A stretch of DNA of 64,000 nucleotides from Mycolicibacterium sp. MU0050 (GCF_963378085.1 NZ_OY726395.1:682001-746000); one strand, 5' to 3'; numbered from the stretch's first letter, positions 28,170 through 36,653 are shown. The notes: generated by a model from the letters alone, not told the origin. Numbers and translations are program-made.

Positions 28170-28582
28170 TGGCACCCGAGGAATCGAACACACCGAACGG
28201 GTATCGAACCTGACGGGGTCTTGCGCTCTCTCGTCGCTGTGGGCCTGCGTTCCCGAATCACACTGGAATCAAAAGGGAGTGGCATTTTCCGCTGCCTGGC
28301 AGCCCCGGTTCGGATCCTGAGCCGACGGCGCATGTCGAAAGGCCCCAGGTGTGCTCGCCGGGATTCCTCACCTTTGAGCAGTGGTCAGTGCAGTGGGCGG
28401 CAGGTGCCGTGGTGTTTTCCGACGACCTCGCCCTGGGTGCCCGCGCCGCGGGTGCTGGACGGTGGACACTGACACGTTTCCCGTACAGGACACCCTCGCC
28501 TGTGCGATCATCCCTGACACAGCAGCGGGCGGGTTGCCGGCTCGGCGCATACAGCCATTGACGCAGCGTGGGGGGGTACGCA
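28170..28582. other. 413-base gap, no gene identified
   Basis: Between the permease and the PE-PPE-type hydrolase I see no gene; the long antisense frame 28258-28710 overlaps the hydrolase start and is a shadow. The base composition returns to high GC here, marking the right edge of the acquired island. Confidence 0.5.
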
Positions 28583-30340
28583 ATGCGGCGGACGGTTCGC
28601 TCGATCCTTGTTGTGATGCTGGCGCTGACCGGCGTGGTGGCCGTCGCGGTCGCCGGCGTCGTCACGTCGTTCGTGGCGCTGGCGGCCACCGCGCTGATCG
28701 TGCCGGGCACCGGCGACCCGAATGCGAATGTGGTGCCGGGCTACATGGAGAACGCGGTCAGCCGGTATCTGCGGCAGACCCGGTGTTTCGAGGGCGGGGC
28801 GCCCAACGGTTGTGACGTCGCGGTCCTGGACCCCAGCGTCGACCCCGCCGCCAACCTGATCGGGATCAACTACCCGGCGTCGTTCTGGCCCATGCCCTTT
28901 CCCGGTTGGTGCGAGCCGGGCCGGTGCGAAAAGTGGAACGTCTCGGTGGGCGAGGGCGTCAGCGGACTGAACGCGGAGATCATCAGGCAGTGGTCCGAGA
29001 ACCCGAACGAGGACCTGGTCGTCTTCGGCTACTCACAGGGCGGCGCCGTGGTCTCCAACGAACTGCGCAACCTCGACCAGCTGCCTGACGAAATCAAGGA
29101 CCGGCTTCAGGTGGTCATGATCGGCAACATCGCCAACCCCGACGGCGGGCTGTGGCAGCGCCTGGCCCCCGTCTCGTTTCTGGGTGAACTGCTGCTGGAC
29201 GCCACGTTCGGGCCGCCGATGATGACCGACAGCGGCATCCCGATCACCAACATCGGCTTCGAGTACGACCCCGTTGTCTACGCTCCGCGGTACTGGGGCA
29301 ACCCGCTGACCATGCTCAACGCCATCGCGGCCTTCGACAACGTGCACGGCTACTACCTGGCGCCCAACGGCGGCGACCCCGACGGGACCATGCCCTACGG
29401 ATACACCGAGGCGCAGTTGGCGGCCGCGCTGGCCGACCCGGACAACATCCGCTACGGCGGCAACAACCCGAACAGCGCGAACAAATACATCATGATCCCG
29501 GCGACCTCACTGCCACTGGCCAACCTGATCCTGAGCCTGGCCGAGTCGACCGGCACCACCGCGATCGTCAAGCCGTTCGTCGACCTGCTGGCGCCGGCGG
29601 CCAAGGTGATCATCGATCTCGGTTACGACTGGAGCGGCGACCCGGACAAGCCGGTGCCGTTGTCCCTCTTGCCATTCAACCCGTTCAACAACTGGTTGGA
29701 GGTGGGCGAGGATCTGGTCGTCGCGCTGGGCGAGGGTGTCCACAACGTGTTCGGGGGGCCGACCGTTGCCCCGCTGGGTGAGGAACCCGCCGAGGCGGGT
29801 GTGGACGCGGCGTCGGAGCCCCAGCTGCTGTCACCTGCGGCTGAGCGCGCCAAGGCGACGGAGCCTGCCGGGACCGCACTGGAGGTGGTCCCGGGTGCGG
29901 GGATTCCGTCGGCCGCGGAGCCGCCCGCGCCGACGGTTGCCGGCTCCTCGGCGCCCGGGGCGGCCGCGACCACCCTGCAGGACGCCGAACCGGTGGGCGA
30001 AGCGGATCTCGTGACTGAACCCGAGGCGCGGGCCGGCGCCAAGGCGGACCTCGAAGCCAAGCCCACCCGCAGCCTGCGGCCCGGCGCCGCGCTCGACGTC
30101 CGGAAGGCCGCCAAGGGGCTGCGGAACGCGGTCCAGAACGTCTTCCAGAAGGGCGCTCGCGAGGATGGCAAGAAGGGCCCGGGGAGCCGCCTGAAGAGCG
30201 GCCCCGCCGAGGCGACGGAGCGGGAGCGGGCGACCGCTGCGGACGCCGCTGAAGGGAAGACCCCAGAGAAGGGTGACAACGACTCCGCCGATACGAAGGC
30301 CGCCGTCAAGAAGGCCAAGAACGACGCGAAGGCCGCCTGA
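28583..30340 (+). CDS. Secreted PE-PPE-domain serine hydrolase
   Basis: 585 residues. A hydrophobic export segment (about 8-40) leads into the PE-PPE alpha/beta-hydrolase domain: IVPGTGDPNANVVPGY, INYPASFWPMPFPGW and the nucleophile elbow GYSQGG with Ser151. Such domains have esterase activity and are surface or cell-wall located in mycobacteria. The last ~200 residues are a low-complexity Pro/Ala/Lys-rich tail. I start at the ATG at 28583 because GGGGGG precedes it. Confidence 0.9.
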   Translation: MRRTVRSILVVMLALTGVVAVAVAGVVTSFVALAATALIVPGTGDPNANVVPGYMENAVSRYLRQTRCFEGGAPNGCDVAVLDPSVDPAANLIGINYPASFWPMPFPGWCEPGRCEKWNVSVGEGVSGLNAEIIRQWSENPNEDLVVFGYSQGGAVVSNELRNLDQLPDEIKDRLQVVMIGNIANPDGGLWQRLAPVSFLGELLLDATFGPPMMTDSGIPITNIGFEYDPVVYAPRYWGNPLTMLNAIAAFDNVHGYYLAPNGGDPDGTMPYGYTEAQLAAALADPDNIRYGGNNPNSANKYIMIPATSLPLANLILSLAESTGTTAIVKPFVDLLAPAAKVIIDLGYDWSGDPDKPVPLSLLPFNPFNNWLEVGEDLVVALGEGVHNVFGGPTVAPLGEEPAEAGVDAASEPQLLSPAAERAKATEPAGTALEVVPGAGIPSAAEPPAPTVAGSSAPGAAATTLQDAEPVGEADLVTEPEARAGAKADLEAKPTRSLRPGAALDVRKAAKGLRNAVQNVFQKGAREDGKKGPGSRLKSGPAEATERERATAADAAEGKTPEKGDNDSADTKAAVKKAKNDAKAA

Positions 30341-30350
30341 GAAGTGTGCG

Positions 30351-30426
30351 TGGTGCCCCCAGCAGGGCTCGAACCTGCGACCTGCGGATTAAAAGTCCGT
30401 AGCTCTACCAACTGAGCTATAGGGGC
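30351..30426 (-). tRNA. tRNA-Lys (anticodon TTT)
   Basis: On the minus strand the acceptor arm GCCCCTA pairs with TGGGGGC, the D-loop TAGCTCAGTTGGTAGAGC and the T-loop GGTTCGAGCCC are canonical, and the anticodon loop is CTTTTAA. The CCA end is encoded (30351-30353). It lies alone on the minus strand, 13 bases downstream of the hydrolase stop. Confidence 0.96.
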
Positions 30427-30595
30427 CGTGCGAGCCATCAGGATAACTGAGCCCACGGCACCGCATCCGGCCCAGGTTCTCTGGGGCCCGAATGGGGCGT
30501 TCAACCCCTCGGTTTTGGGATTGCGGGGGACGTGCCCTAAGCTATCGAAGCTCCCAGCGGAAGCGTTGTGAGTACCCCGGAGAGATTCGGCTCTG

Positions 30596-30668
30596 GCCCC
30601 CTTCGTCTAGCGGCCTAGGACGCCGCCCTTTCAAGGCGGTAGCGCGGGTTCGAATCCCGTAGGGGGTA
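30596..30668 (+). tRNA. tRNA-Glu (anticodon TTC)
   Basis: 73 bases. Acceptor GCCCCCT pairs with AGGGGGT; the D-loop is TCGTCTAGCGGCCTAGGAC, the anticodon stem-loop CGCCCTTTCAAGGCG gives TTC, and the T-arm is GGGTTCGAATCCC. CCA is not encoded. First gene of a Glu-Asp-Phe cluster. Confidence 0.97.
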
Positions 30669-30706
30669 CTTCCATACGTGGAAGCCAGGAGTGAGCAGTA
30701 CAGCAA

Positions 30707-30780
30707 GGCCCTGTGGCGCAGTTGGTTAGCGCGCCGCCCTGTCACGGCGGAGGTCGCGGGTTCGAGTCCCGTCAGGGTCG
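30707..30780 (+). tRNA. tRNA-Asp (anticodon GTC)
   Basis: 74 bases. Acceptor GGCCCTG pairs with CAGGGTC (one G-T pair). The anticodon loop CTGTCAC gives GTC and the T-arm is GGGTTCGAGTCCC. It lies 38 bases after tRNA-Glu, in the usual actinobacterial Glu-Asp-Phe order. Confidence 0.97.
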
Positions 30781-30813
30781 CAAGTAAGGCATTGAGGCAT
30801 CCCGGTGCCTTCC

Positions 30814-30887
30814 GGCCAGGTAGCTCAGTTGGTACGAGCGTCCGCCTGAAAAGCGGAAGGTCGCCGGTTCGATCCCGGCCCTGGCCA
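30814..30887 (+). tRNA. tRNA-Phe (anticodon GAA), probable integration site
   Basis: 74 bases. Acceptor GGCCAGG pairs with CCTGGCC; the anticodon loop CTGAAAA gives GAA and the T-arm is CGGTTCGATCCCG. Integrative elements with tyrosine integrases commonly use a tRNA 3' end as attB. The integrase gene is 137 bases away, so this tRNA is the likely attachment site. The gene is intact at this junction. Confidence 0.96.
30860..30887 (+). other. Predicted attL core (tRNA-Phe 3' end)
   Basis: The 3' half of tRNA-Phe is the expected core of recombination for the adjacent integrase. No second copy of this segment appears in the window, so the right attachment site must lie beyond position 64000. The core limits are inferred from position only. 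Confidence 0.4.
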
Positions 30888-30892
30888 CAATG

Positions 30893-30917
30893 AAACCCCC
30901 AGGTAACTGGGGTTTTC
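30893..30917 (+). terminator. Terminator after the tRNA cluster
   Basis: AAACCCCCAG and CTGGGGTTTT form a stem with one bulged C around GTAA, followed by a T-rich run. This is a classic intrinsic terminator shape for the tRNA transcript; on the other strand it would also face the integrase 3' end. Confidence 0.75.
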
Positions 30918-31023
30918 TTGTATCTGGGGCGGGTGCTGGCAGCGCTCCGGTGACCCAGAGTGACCCATTCCAGATTTAATCGCCGACGCGGTGACCCCGA
31001 TGACCCACGGCAGGGTCACCCGG

Positions 31024-32229
31024 TCATTCCGAAGCGGCGGTGTCCGGCTTCGAGGTCGTGATCGAGTTCAGCACCGCGGCGGCATCCGCGAGCGCGTCGT
31101 TCGTCGAATGCGCGTAGGTACGGAGAGTGAAGCCGGCATCTTGATGCCCGAGCCACGCGGCGATCACCACAACCGGCACGCCTCGCATGTGCATGAGAGT
31201 CGCGCAGCTGTGCCTCGCATCATGAAGACGAACGTGGGGGAGACCTGCAGAGCCGAGCGCCTTGGCCCACGCCTTCGTCAGGGTGTCCGGGTGCGGCGCC
31301 GCGCCGAACTCGTCGACGACCACGAGACCGGTGTCATGCCACTTGGATCCGAGTGCAAGCTTCGCTTCCCGTTGCCGCTTCCTCTCAGCGCGCAGTGCAC
31401 GGGCGAGGTCCTCAGGCATCGGCAGAGTCCTGGTGCTGGTCTTCGTCTTGGTGGCGCCGGTGACGCTGCCGCCCGAGACCGCGAGGCGCGCAGCGGAGAT
31501 CGAGACGGTGCCCTTGTCGAAGTCGATCGAGTCCCAGTCGAGCGCGAGGATCTCACCGCGGCGCAGCCCGTACACCGCGAGCTGCCACGCGATCGAGAAC
31601 GGATCTGCCTTCGACGAGGCGAGTAGCTTAGTCACCTGCTCGGCGGACAGCGTGTGCATGTCGGCGTTCTCCGTGGGAAGACTCTTCACCAACGCGGCGG
31701 GGTTGCGGACGACGATGCCCTGCGCCATCAGGTCGTCGAAGATCGATCGCGCCCGTGCCAGCATCGGGTTGATCGACGCCGGTGCCCACGGGGCGCGGAC
31801 TGTCTTCTTGTTCTTGGTCAGCTTCTCCGGCGCGTGCCAGGTGCCCATGCGACTGGTCCCATTGCGGAGGGAGGTGACAATCTTCTCTATGTCGTCCTTC
31901 GTCACTTGCTGCACCGGTTTGTCACCGAGGGCGTCGACGAGCGGTCTCAAACTGGTGACGTAGGCGCTCATCGTCTTCGGCCGGATACGTTGACCGATTA
32001 GCCAGCTGTCCACGGCCTGACGCACCGTGATCTCCGAAGGTGCGACGTGCGTGCCGTGAGACAACTCCGACACGACAGTGCTGCGCCACTTCACCGCGGC
32101 CTCGACCGTCTCGAACCGCTTCTTGTGCTGGAACCGCGAGCCGTCGGGCCGTTGCCCATGCACCCGCACCTCGTACCTACGCCCCGCCGAGGTCTCGACA
32201 GCCTTCACCCATTCCGGTCTGCGTGCCAT
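31024..32229 (-). CDS. int: Tyrosine recombinase / integrase of the AICE
   Basis: 401 residues from the ATG at 32229; 67 further in-frame residues upstream are not homologous. It has an N-terminal AP2-like arm-binding part (GRRYEVRVHGQRPDGSRFQH), a SAM-like core-binding domain and the catalytic domain with R in YGLRRGEIL, HDARH, LGHQD and the nucleophile Y in TLRTYAH. It catalyses integration into and excision from the tRNA-Phe site. It lies at the element end and points toward the tRNA. Confidence 0.95.
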   Translation of the reverse strand: MARRPEWVKAVETSAGRRYEVRVHGQRPDGSRFQHKKRFETVEAAVKWRSTVVSELSHGTHVAPSEITVRQAVDSWLIGQRIRPKTMSAYVTSLRPLVDALGDKPVQQVTKDDIEKIVTSLRNGTSRMGTWHAPEKLTKNKKTVRAPWAPASINPMLARARSIFDDLMAQGIVVRNPAALVKSLPTENADMHTLSAEQVTKLLASSKADPFSIAWQLAVYGLRRGEILALDWDSIDFDKGTVSISAARLAVSGGSVTGATKTKTSTRTLPMPEDLARALRAERKRQREAKLALGSKWHDTGLVVVDEFGAAPHPDTLTKAWAKALGSAGLPHVRLHDARHSCATLMHMRGVPVVVIAAWLGHQDAGFTLRTYAHSTNDALADAAAVLNSITTSKPDTAASE

Positions 32230-32386
32230 TGCTACAGAGTGGCACCTGCGCTGGGTGGAGACGAACGAGTCGTACGACACGCCGACATGTAGACGAAGAA
32301 GCGGGGTGAGCTCAGCGCGACACGCCGAAAAAGTACGCGATTCCGGCTCGCTTGGAGGAGTCCCAACTCCGTGGTGCGATGGAGAC

Positions 32387-32647
32387 ATGAGCGAGAACCA
32401 GAACAGTGATCTCGCCGCCGCGCTCGCCACTCTGCTGGCCGCGGTCGGCCAGACTCAGCCTGCCCAGACGCCGGCACCGGTGACGATGCTCACCGTCGCC
32501 GAGACGGCGGAGATGCTCCGCTGCAGCGAGAGCCTCATCTACGCGCAGCTCAAAGACGGCAGGATCAAGGGAGTGAAGGTGGGGCGGAGAAGGTTGATCC
32601 CCATGCGCGAGATCGACCGCCTCATCTCCGGCGACGTCGCCGCGTAG
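32387..32647 (+). CDS. Excisionase-type HTH protein (Xis)
   Basis: 86 residues. The C-terminal half, TVAETAEMLRCSESLIYAQL then KVGRRRLIPMREIDRLI, is the MerR/AlpA-type winged helix of small excisionases. GGAG lies 4 bases before the ATG. It is divergent from int with 157 bases between starts, a typical int-xis arrangement for controlling recombination direction. Confidence 0.85.
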   Translation: MSENQNSDLAAALATLLAAVGQTQPAQTPAPVTMLTVAETAEMLRCSESLIYAQLKDGRIKGVKVGRRRLIPMREIDRLISGDVAA

Positions 32648-32666
32648 TCCCTGCCCCGAACAGCAA

Positions 32667-32697
32667 GCACCCCGTCACCAACTTGGTGACGGGGTGC
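32667..32697. terminator. Bidirectional terminator between xis and the convergent gene
   Basis: A perfect 15-bp inverted repeat (arms 32667-32681 and 32683-32697, GCACCCCGTCACC and its complement) with a 1-base nominal loop separates the ends of xis (+) and the 211-residue gene (-). The geometry fits a two-way transcription terminator. Confidence 0.8.
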
Positions 32698-32710
32698 TCT
32701 GCGCCATGAG

Positions 32711-33346
32711 TCAGGCCGCGGCGGACTCGATCGCGTACACGGCCTCCATGACTGCGACGCGCTCCATGATGGCGCTCCACTTGTTCCCGACGGCCATTGC
32801 GAGCGAGGCACGAGTCGCCTCGGCCAGTCCCTCGTGAGCAGCGGCAGCGACGGGATCCTCGTCGAGGACGGCCCCGATCACGGCGGTGGCCGCCGGATCG
32901 GTGAGCCCGTCGATACCCGCGGCGAGCCACCGCACATTCGCCACGGCGAGCGCGCCGGCGAAGGCCAGCGTGGCGGTTCCGCTGTTGGGGTCGGTCTCCG
33001 CGAACAACTCGGTCGTCGCGCGGCGGTACATCTGCTCGGACTCGGTCAGCTCCGGCACCACGACCTCGGCGGCGAGTTCGGTCACGGCGTCCCACACCTC
33101 CGTGAGCCAGTCCGACAGCGTGAGCATTGTGAAGGGCCCGACCTCCGCAGCGGCGGCATGCGTCACCGGGTCCGTGCTCATCGCAGCGATCAGCTGGCAC
33201 GCGAGTGTGGTCCCCTCCAACTGCGCACGATGTCGAGCGGCGGCCACGGCACCGGCGTACGCGGTGACGGCGGCGGGCGCGCAGCTGTCTCGGGCGATGG
33301 CGTAGGCGGCGTGACGGAAGGCGGCGACGTAGATGTCGTCGGTCAT
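32711..33346 (-). CDS. Hypothetical alanine-rich element protein
   Basis: 211 residues, mostly predicted helical and Ala-rich, with no recognised motif and no signal peptide. The ATG at 33346 is preceded by CAGGAG. It is upstream of the interrupted small gene, and both were probably in one leftward transcript before insertion of the IS605-type element. Function unknown. Confidence 0.65.
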   Translation of the reverse strand: MTDDIYVAAFRHAAYAIARDSCAPAAVTAYAGAVAAARHRAQLEGTTLACQLIAAMSTDPVTHAAAAEVGPFTMLTLSDWLTEVWDAVTELAAEVVVPELTESEQMYRRATTELFAETDPNSGTATLAFAGALAVANVRWLAAGIDGLTDPAATAVIGAVLDEDPVAAAAHEGLAEATRASLAMAVGNKWSAIMERVAVMEAVYAIESAAA

Positions 33347-33424
33347 GTGCTTCTCCTGGTTCAGGTGATCCGGCGGTCGGGGCGCAGCACCCGCTGAGGC
33401 GGATGCCGCACCCGGACAGTCGGC

Positions 33425-33463
33425 TCAGATGTCGGAGCTGTCGTCGTCGGCGGACTTGCTCGT
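33425..33463 (-). pseudogene. 3' fragment of small gene split by the IS605-type element
   Basis: Thirteen codons reading TSKSADDDSSDI and stop abut the right end of the IS605-type element. They are in frame with the 35-codon fragment at 36546-36653 if the junction falls at its last codon, giving a 47-residue acidic protein. The rejoined product is inferred; the fragment alone is short. Confidence 0.5.
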
Positions 33464-33473
33464 TTGACTTCCT

Positions 33474-33493
33474 CTCCCGCCTAAAGGCGGGAG
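33474..33493 (-). repeat. Right-end hairpin of the IS605-type element / putative omega-RNA 3' end
   Basis: CTCCCGCC and GGCGGGAG enclose a TAAA loop, 5 bases past the tnpB stop. In this family the right end folds for TnpA recognition, and the tnpB 3' end plus right end encode the omegaRNA guide scaffold. Only the hairpin is visible directly; the RNA is inferred. Confidence 0.55.
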
Positions 33494-33497
33494 ATTC

Positions 33498-33905
33498 CTA
33501 CGCAGCCGCGACATTGCTGTCGGGGTCTGTTCGATGGGTTCCTGCTTCACCGGTGATTGCTTCGGCAAGCCGAAGTCTGACATCTCCTCCACAAGCGTTT
33601 AACGACTCCGCTAGCCCAGCGGCGTCGACGACGTTAACAGCAGCGTTGAACTCACGGTCCAGAAGTGTTCCGCAGCCCGGGCATGTCCATTGCCGTACGG
33701 AGAGGGGAAGTTTCCCGATCCCCGGGTGACCGCACACTGAACAACGCTGAGAGGTGGGATCGAAGCGTCCTGCTCGCGCTACCTTCCCGCCGCGTTCGGC
33801 GCTCTTGTAGGTGATCATCGCCACGAGCATCCCCCAACCCGCATCGTGGATGGATTTGGCCATCCTTGTGCGAGCCAGTCCGACGATGGACAGCGTTTCC
33901 AGGCA
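33498..33905 (-). pseudogene. tnpB: tnpB 3' part, interrupted by IS3 element
   Basis: This segment encodes the C-terminal 135 residues of TnpB: the RuvC glutamate region (CLETLSIVGLARTRMAKS), the zinc ribbon CSVCGHPG...CPGCG and the final RuvC aspartate in DREFNAAVNVV. Joining it to 35174-36058 after deleting the IS3 element and one copy of GAC restores an uninterrupted 430-residue frame. Confidence 0.9.
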
Positions 33906-33940
33906 GACGGGTCTGCTGCACGAGTAGGTGACAGTTTCGG

Positions 33941-34798
33941 TCACGCGGCCTGACTGGCCGGTGTGGTCATGATGGCTTCGAATTCCACCGGGGTCAACCG
34001 GCCGAGGCCGGCTTGTCGGCGGCGTCGGTGGTAGGTGCGTTCGATCCAGGTGACGATCGCGATTCGGAGTTGCTCGCGGGTGTCCCAGCGGCGGCGGTCG
34101 AGCACGTTCTTCTGCAGCAGGGAAAAGAAGCTCTCCATGGCAGCGTTGTCGCCGGCCGCGCCGACACGGCCCATCGAGCCGACCATCTCGTGATGGTGCA
34201 GTGCGTGCACGAATCGCCTTGAGCGAAACTGAGATCCTCGATCCGAATGTAGGATGCATCCCGCGACATCTCCGCGTCGGGCCACCGCGCTGTGCAGTGC
34301 ACGGGTGGCCAGTCGGGACTTCATTCGGGAGTCAATGGAGTAGCCGACGATCCTGTTGGAGTACACATCTTTGATGGCGCACAGGTAAAGCTTGCCCTCA
34401 CCGGTACGGTGCTCGGTGATATCGCTGAGCCACAACTGATTCGGCGCGTCGGCGGTGAAGTCGCGTTCGACGAGATCGTCGTGGACCGGTGGGCCGGGCT
34501 TGCCGTTCTTGCCGCGGTTTTTGCCGAACACGCTCCACAGTTGGTTCTGGGAGCAGATGCGCCAGGCGGTGCGCTCGGCCATCGGCTCGCCAGCGTCGCG
34601 GGCCTCCTCGACCAGGTAGCGATATCCGAACTCCGGATCATCGCGGTGCGCGTCGAAAAGGGCGTTGACGCGGTAGGCCTCGACGCGTTCGGCGTCGGTG
34701 ACAGGGGAGGCCAGCCAGCGGTAATACGGTTGGCGAGCGAGCTTGAGGACCCGGCACGTCACCGCGACGGGGATCCCGTCGGCGGCGAGCTCTTTCAC
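33941..34798 (-). CDS. IS3-family transposase OrfB (DDE)
   Basis: 285 residues. The rve integrase core has D in WLSDITEHRTGEGKL, D in CILHSDRGSQFRS and E in NAAMESFFSLLQKNVLD, the D-D-E triad, plus an HTH_21-like N-terminus (KLARQPYYRWL). It starts with GTG overlapping the orfA stop (GTGA), so orfB is made by translational coupling or frameshifting from orfA. Intact. Confidence 0.96.
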   Translation of the reverse strand: MKELAADGIPVAVTCRVLKLARQPYYRWLASPVTDAERVEAYRVNALFDAHRDDPEFGYRYLVEEARDAGEPMAERTAWRICSQNQLWSVFGKNRGKNGKPGPPVHDDLVERDFTADAPNQLWLSDITEHRTGEGKLYLCAIKDVYSNRIVGYSIDSRMKSRLATRALHSAVARRGDVAGCILHSDRGSQFRSRRFVHALHHHEMVGSMGRVGAAGDNAAMESFFSLLQKNVLDRRRWDTREQLRIAIVTWIERTYHRRRRQAGLGRLTPVEFEAIMTTPASQAA

Positions 34799-35103
34799 GA
34801 GCGGGTAGATCCTTTTCCCGGCAGGTTGGCCTGCGACAGATACGCCGCGGCACGGCGCAGGACCTCGTTTTCCTGCTCGAGCAGCTTGATCCGCCGCCGG
34901 GCCTCACGCAGCTCACCGGACTCGCCGGTGGTCTTGCCGGGCTTGGCGCCCTCGTCAATGTCGGCCTGACGGAGCCATTTCTGCAGCGTCATCGGGTGCA
35001 CCCCGAAATCGGTGGCGATCTGCTCGATCGTCACCCCGTCATCGCGATTGCGGGCCACGCGCACGACGTCGTCGCGGAACTCACGGGGATAGGGCCTTGC
35101 CAT
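34795..35103 (-). CDS. IS3-family transposase OrfA
   Basis: 102 residues from the ATG at 35103. It has a helix-turn-helix (IATDFGVHPMTLQKWLRQAD) followed by a leucine-zipper coiled coil (ARRRIKLLEQENEVLRRAAA), both typical of OrfA. Its N-terminus matches the fragment at 22235-22315, so the host has or had another copy of this IS type. Confidence 0.95.
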   Translation of the reverse strand: MARPYPREFRDDVVRVARNRDDGVTIEQIATDFGVHPMTLQKWLRQADIDEGAKPGKTTGESGELREARRRIKLLEQENEVLRRAAAYLSQANLPGKGSTRS

Positions 35104-35173
35104 GGGGACATCCTCCCAGCCTGCCCACCCAGGGCAAGCCGACTCAGATGTCACCTACTCGTGCAGCAGACCC

Positions 35174-36058
35174 GACCGTTTGGTTTTCACGGGCTACCCG
35201 AAGGCTGAACTTGTCGAGCTGGTCTTTGCGGGTTCGGGCCACCTGCGAGTGCAGCTTGGCCACCTTCTGTTTCTGTTTGAGGTAGTTGTTCGAGGGTGGC
35301 CGTTTGTCTTTACGGGAACCTTTCTCTTTGCGGGAGAGCGACTTCTGGGCACGTGCAAGTGCACGCTGTTTGCGGCGGAGGTGTCGCTCGTTTGGTTCGT
35401 CGAAGCGTTCTCCACCACCTTCACCGTCAAGGTGCACTCCGGAAGCGAGAACGGTAAGACCGAGATCGATTCCGGCAACGGTTCCGTCCGGTGCCGGCTC
35501 CTTGGTGACCTCCACGGGTTGGTAGGTGAACGAAACTTCGAAGGTGCCGTCAGGGTTGCCGATCAGGGTGACCGAGGAGAGCGTGTCCCAATCCAGGTCC
35601 GCGGAGACAACGAACTTGACCTCCCCGAGACCGGGAAGTCGAACGAAACCCCACTTTGAGCATCCATCCACTCGCACGCTGAAACCAGCGTTTCGGGTGA
35701 ACGTTGCGCTCTGCCTGCCGCTGCGACGCTTGAACTTGGGGAAGCCCACCTTGCGGCCTTTCCGTTTCCCCGAGCAGGAGTCGAAGAAGTTCCGATACGC
35801 CCGTTTGGCGTTGGCGATCGATTGCTGCAAAGCAACCGAGGAGACCTCGGCAAGCCATTGCCGTTCCGGTGTTTTCTTCGCCAGCGTGGTGACCTGTTTG
35901 GCGACCTGATCGAAGTCGGTTTTCCCTGTTTCGCTGTACTGACGCCCAGCTTCGGCGAGGAAGTCGTTGAAGACGACCCGGCAGCAACCAAACAGTCTGG
36001 CGGCGTGTTGGCGTTGCCCACCGGTGAGGTAGGCCCGCGCAGAATGTCGCCGCTTCAT
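35174..36058 (-). pseudogene. tnpB: tnpB 5' part, interrupted by IS3 element
   Basis: 295 codons from the ATG at 36058. It encodes the OrfB_IS605 N-terminal domain (RAYLTGGQRQHAARLFGCCR; NFFDSCSGKRKGRKVGFPKF) and the first RuvC aspartate in GTVAGIDLGLTVLA, ending at VARENQTV where the IS3 element enters. The rejoined protein would keep all three catalytic acidic residues, so loss of function is due only to the insertion. TnpB is an RNA-guided nuclease that maintains such elements. Confidence 0.92.
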
Positions 36059-36092
36059 GTTTGCCAGAGTAGCACGCTGTACAGTTGGCGTC

Positions 36093-36515
36093 ATGGTGGA
36101 GGATGCGGATGTTCGTAAAGGGAGACATGCTGTTTGGGACTTGCATGTGCATTTGGTGTTCGTGACAAAGTACCGACGTCGAGTGTTCGCCGCCGAGCAT
36201 CTCGAAGCGCTCCAAGAGGTGATGTCCTCGGTGTGTGCTGATTTCGGATGCGAGCTCGAAGAGTTCAACGGGGAGGACAACCATGTGCATCTGCTGGTCG
36301 GGTTTCCGGCCACGGTCGAGTTGTCGAAGCTGGTCAACAGCCTCAAAGGTGTTTCCTCGCGCAAACTTCGGCAGCAGTACAAAGACCACCTACAGCAGTT
36401 CTTGTGGGGTGGGCATCTCTGGTCACGTTCCTACTACGCGGGAACAACCGGCGGAGCTGGAATCGAAACCGTTCGGCGTTACATCGAGCAGCAGAACAGG
36501 CCGAACCCGGCGTGA
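36093..36515 (+). CDS. tnpA: IS200/IS605 TnpA, HUH Y1 transposase
   Basis: 140 residues, the normal size. The HUH motif is HVHLLV and the nucleophilic tyrosine is in VRRYIEQQ; HLVFVTKYRRRVF opens the fold. Y1 transposases move single-stranded DNA by recognising end hairpins. I chose the ATG at 36093 (MVEDADVRKG). It is intact, so the element could still move even with tnpB broken. Confidence 0.95.
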   Translation: MVEDADVRKGRHAVWDLHVHLVFVTKYRRRVFAAEHLEALQEVMSSVCADFGCELEEFNGEDNHVHLLVGFPATVELSKLVNSLKGVSSRKLRQQYKDHLQQFLWGGHLWSRSYYAGTTGGAGIETVRRYIEQQNRPNPA

Positions 36516-36520
36516 TTCAC

Positions 36521-36540
36521 CTCCCACCTGAAGGTGGGAG
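36521..36540. repeat. Left-end hairpin of the IS605-type element
   Basis: CTCCCACC and GGTGGGAG pair around TGAA, just after the tnpA stop. It mirrors the hairpin at 33474-33493 in sequence and shape, as expected for the subterminal TnpA-binding palindromes. Confidence 0.8.
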
Positions 36541-36545
36541 CACTC

Positions 36546-36653
36546 TCACGCATCCAGGTAGATGCCGAACGGATCGCCGGGCGGCACACGCGGTGCGTTT
36601 GGATCCGGTGTCCAGATGCGCGTCAGCTGCTCGTCGTTGTCGGGGTCGGTCAT
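36546..36653 (-). pseudogene. 5' fragment of small gene split by the IS605-type element
   Basis: Thirty-five codons starting MTDPDNDEQLTRIW and reading through PDPNAPRVPPGDPFGIYLDA, preceded by a GGAGA ribosome-binding site. The stop at 36546 is made by element sequence. The likely rest of the gene is at 33425-33463. Unknown acidic, proline-rich small protein of the AICE. Confidence 0.6.

Larger units (their letters stand above)
33909..35173 (-). mobile_element. IS3-family element inserted into tnpB
   Basis: The element has perfect 25-bp terminal inverted repeats beginning GGGTCTGCTGCA (33909-33933 and complement 35149-35173) and a 3-bp target duplication GAC (33906-33908 and 35174-35176). 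It carries overlapping orfA and orfB. The clean duplication and intact genes point to a recent insertion. It interrupts tnpB of the IS605-type element. Confidence 0.95.
33464..36548 (-). mobile_element. IS200/IS605-family element (tnpA + interrupted tnpB)
   Basis: Divergent tnpA (+) and tnpB (-) are flanked by palindromic hairpins typical of this family: arms CTCCCGCC/GGCGGGAG (33474-33493) near the tnpB end and CTCCCACC/GGTGGGAG (36521-36540) near the tnpA end. TTGA (33464-33467), i.e. TCAA on the minus strand, is a plausible cleavage tetranucleotide at the right end. tnpB is interrupted by an IS3 element. The outer limits are approximate. Confidence 0.8.

Noticed and set aside
33941..34798. 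Programmed -1 frameshift as the only way to make OrfB
   Set aside because: A GTG start overlaps the OrfA stop, so coupling is equally possible; no slippery run was evident.
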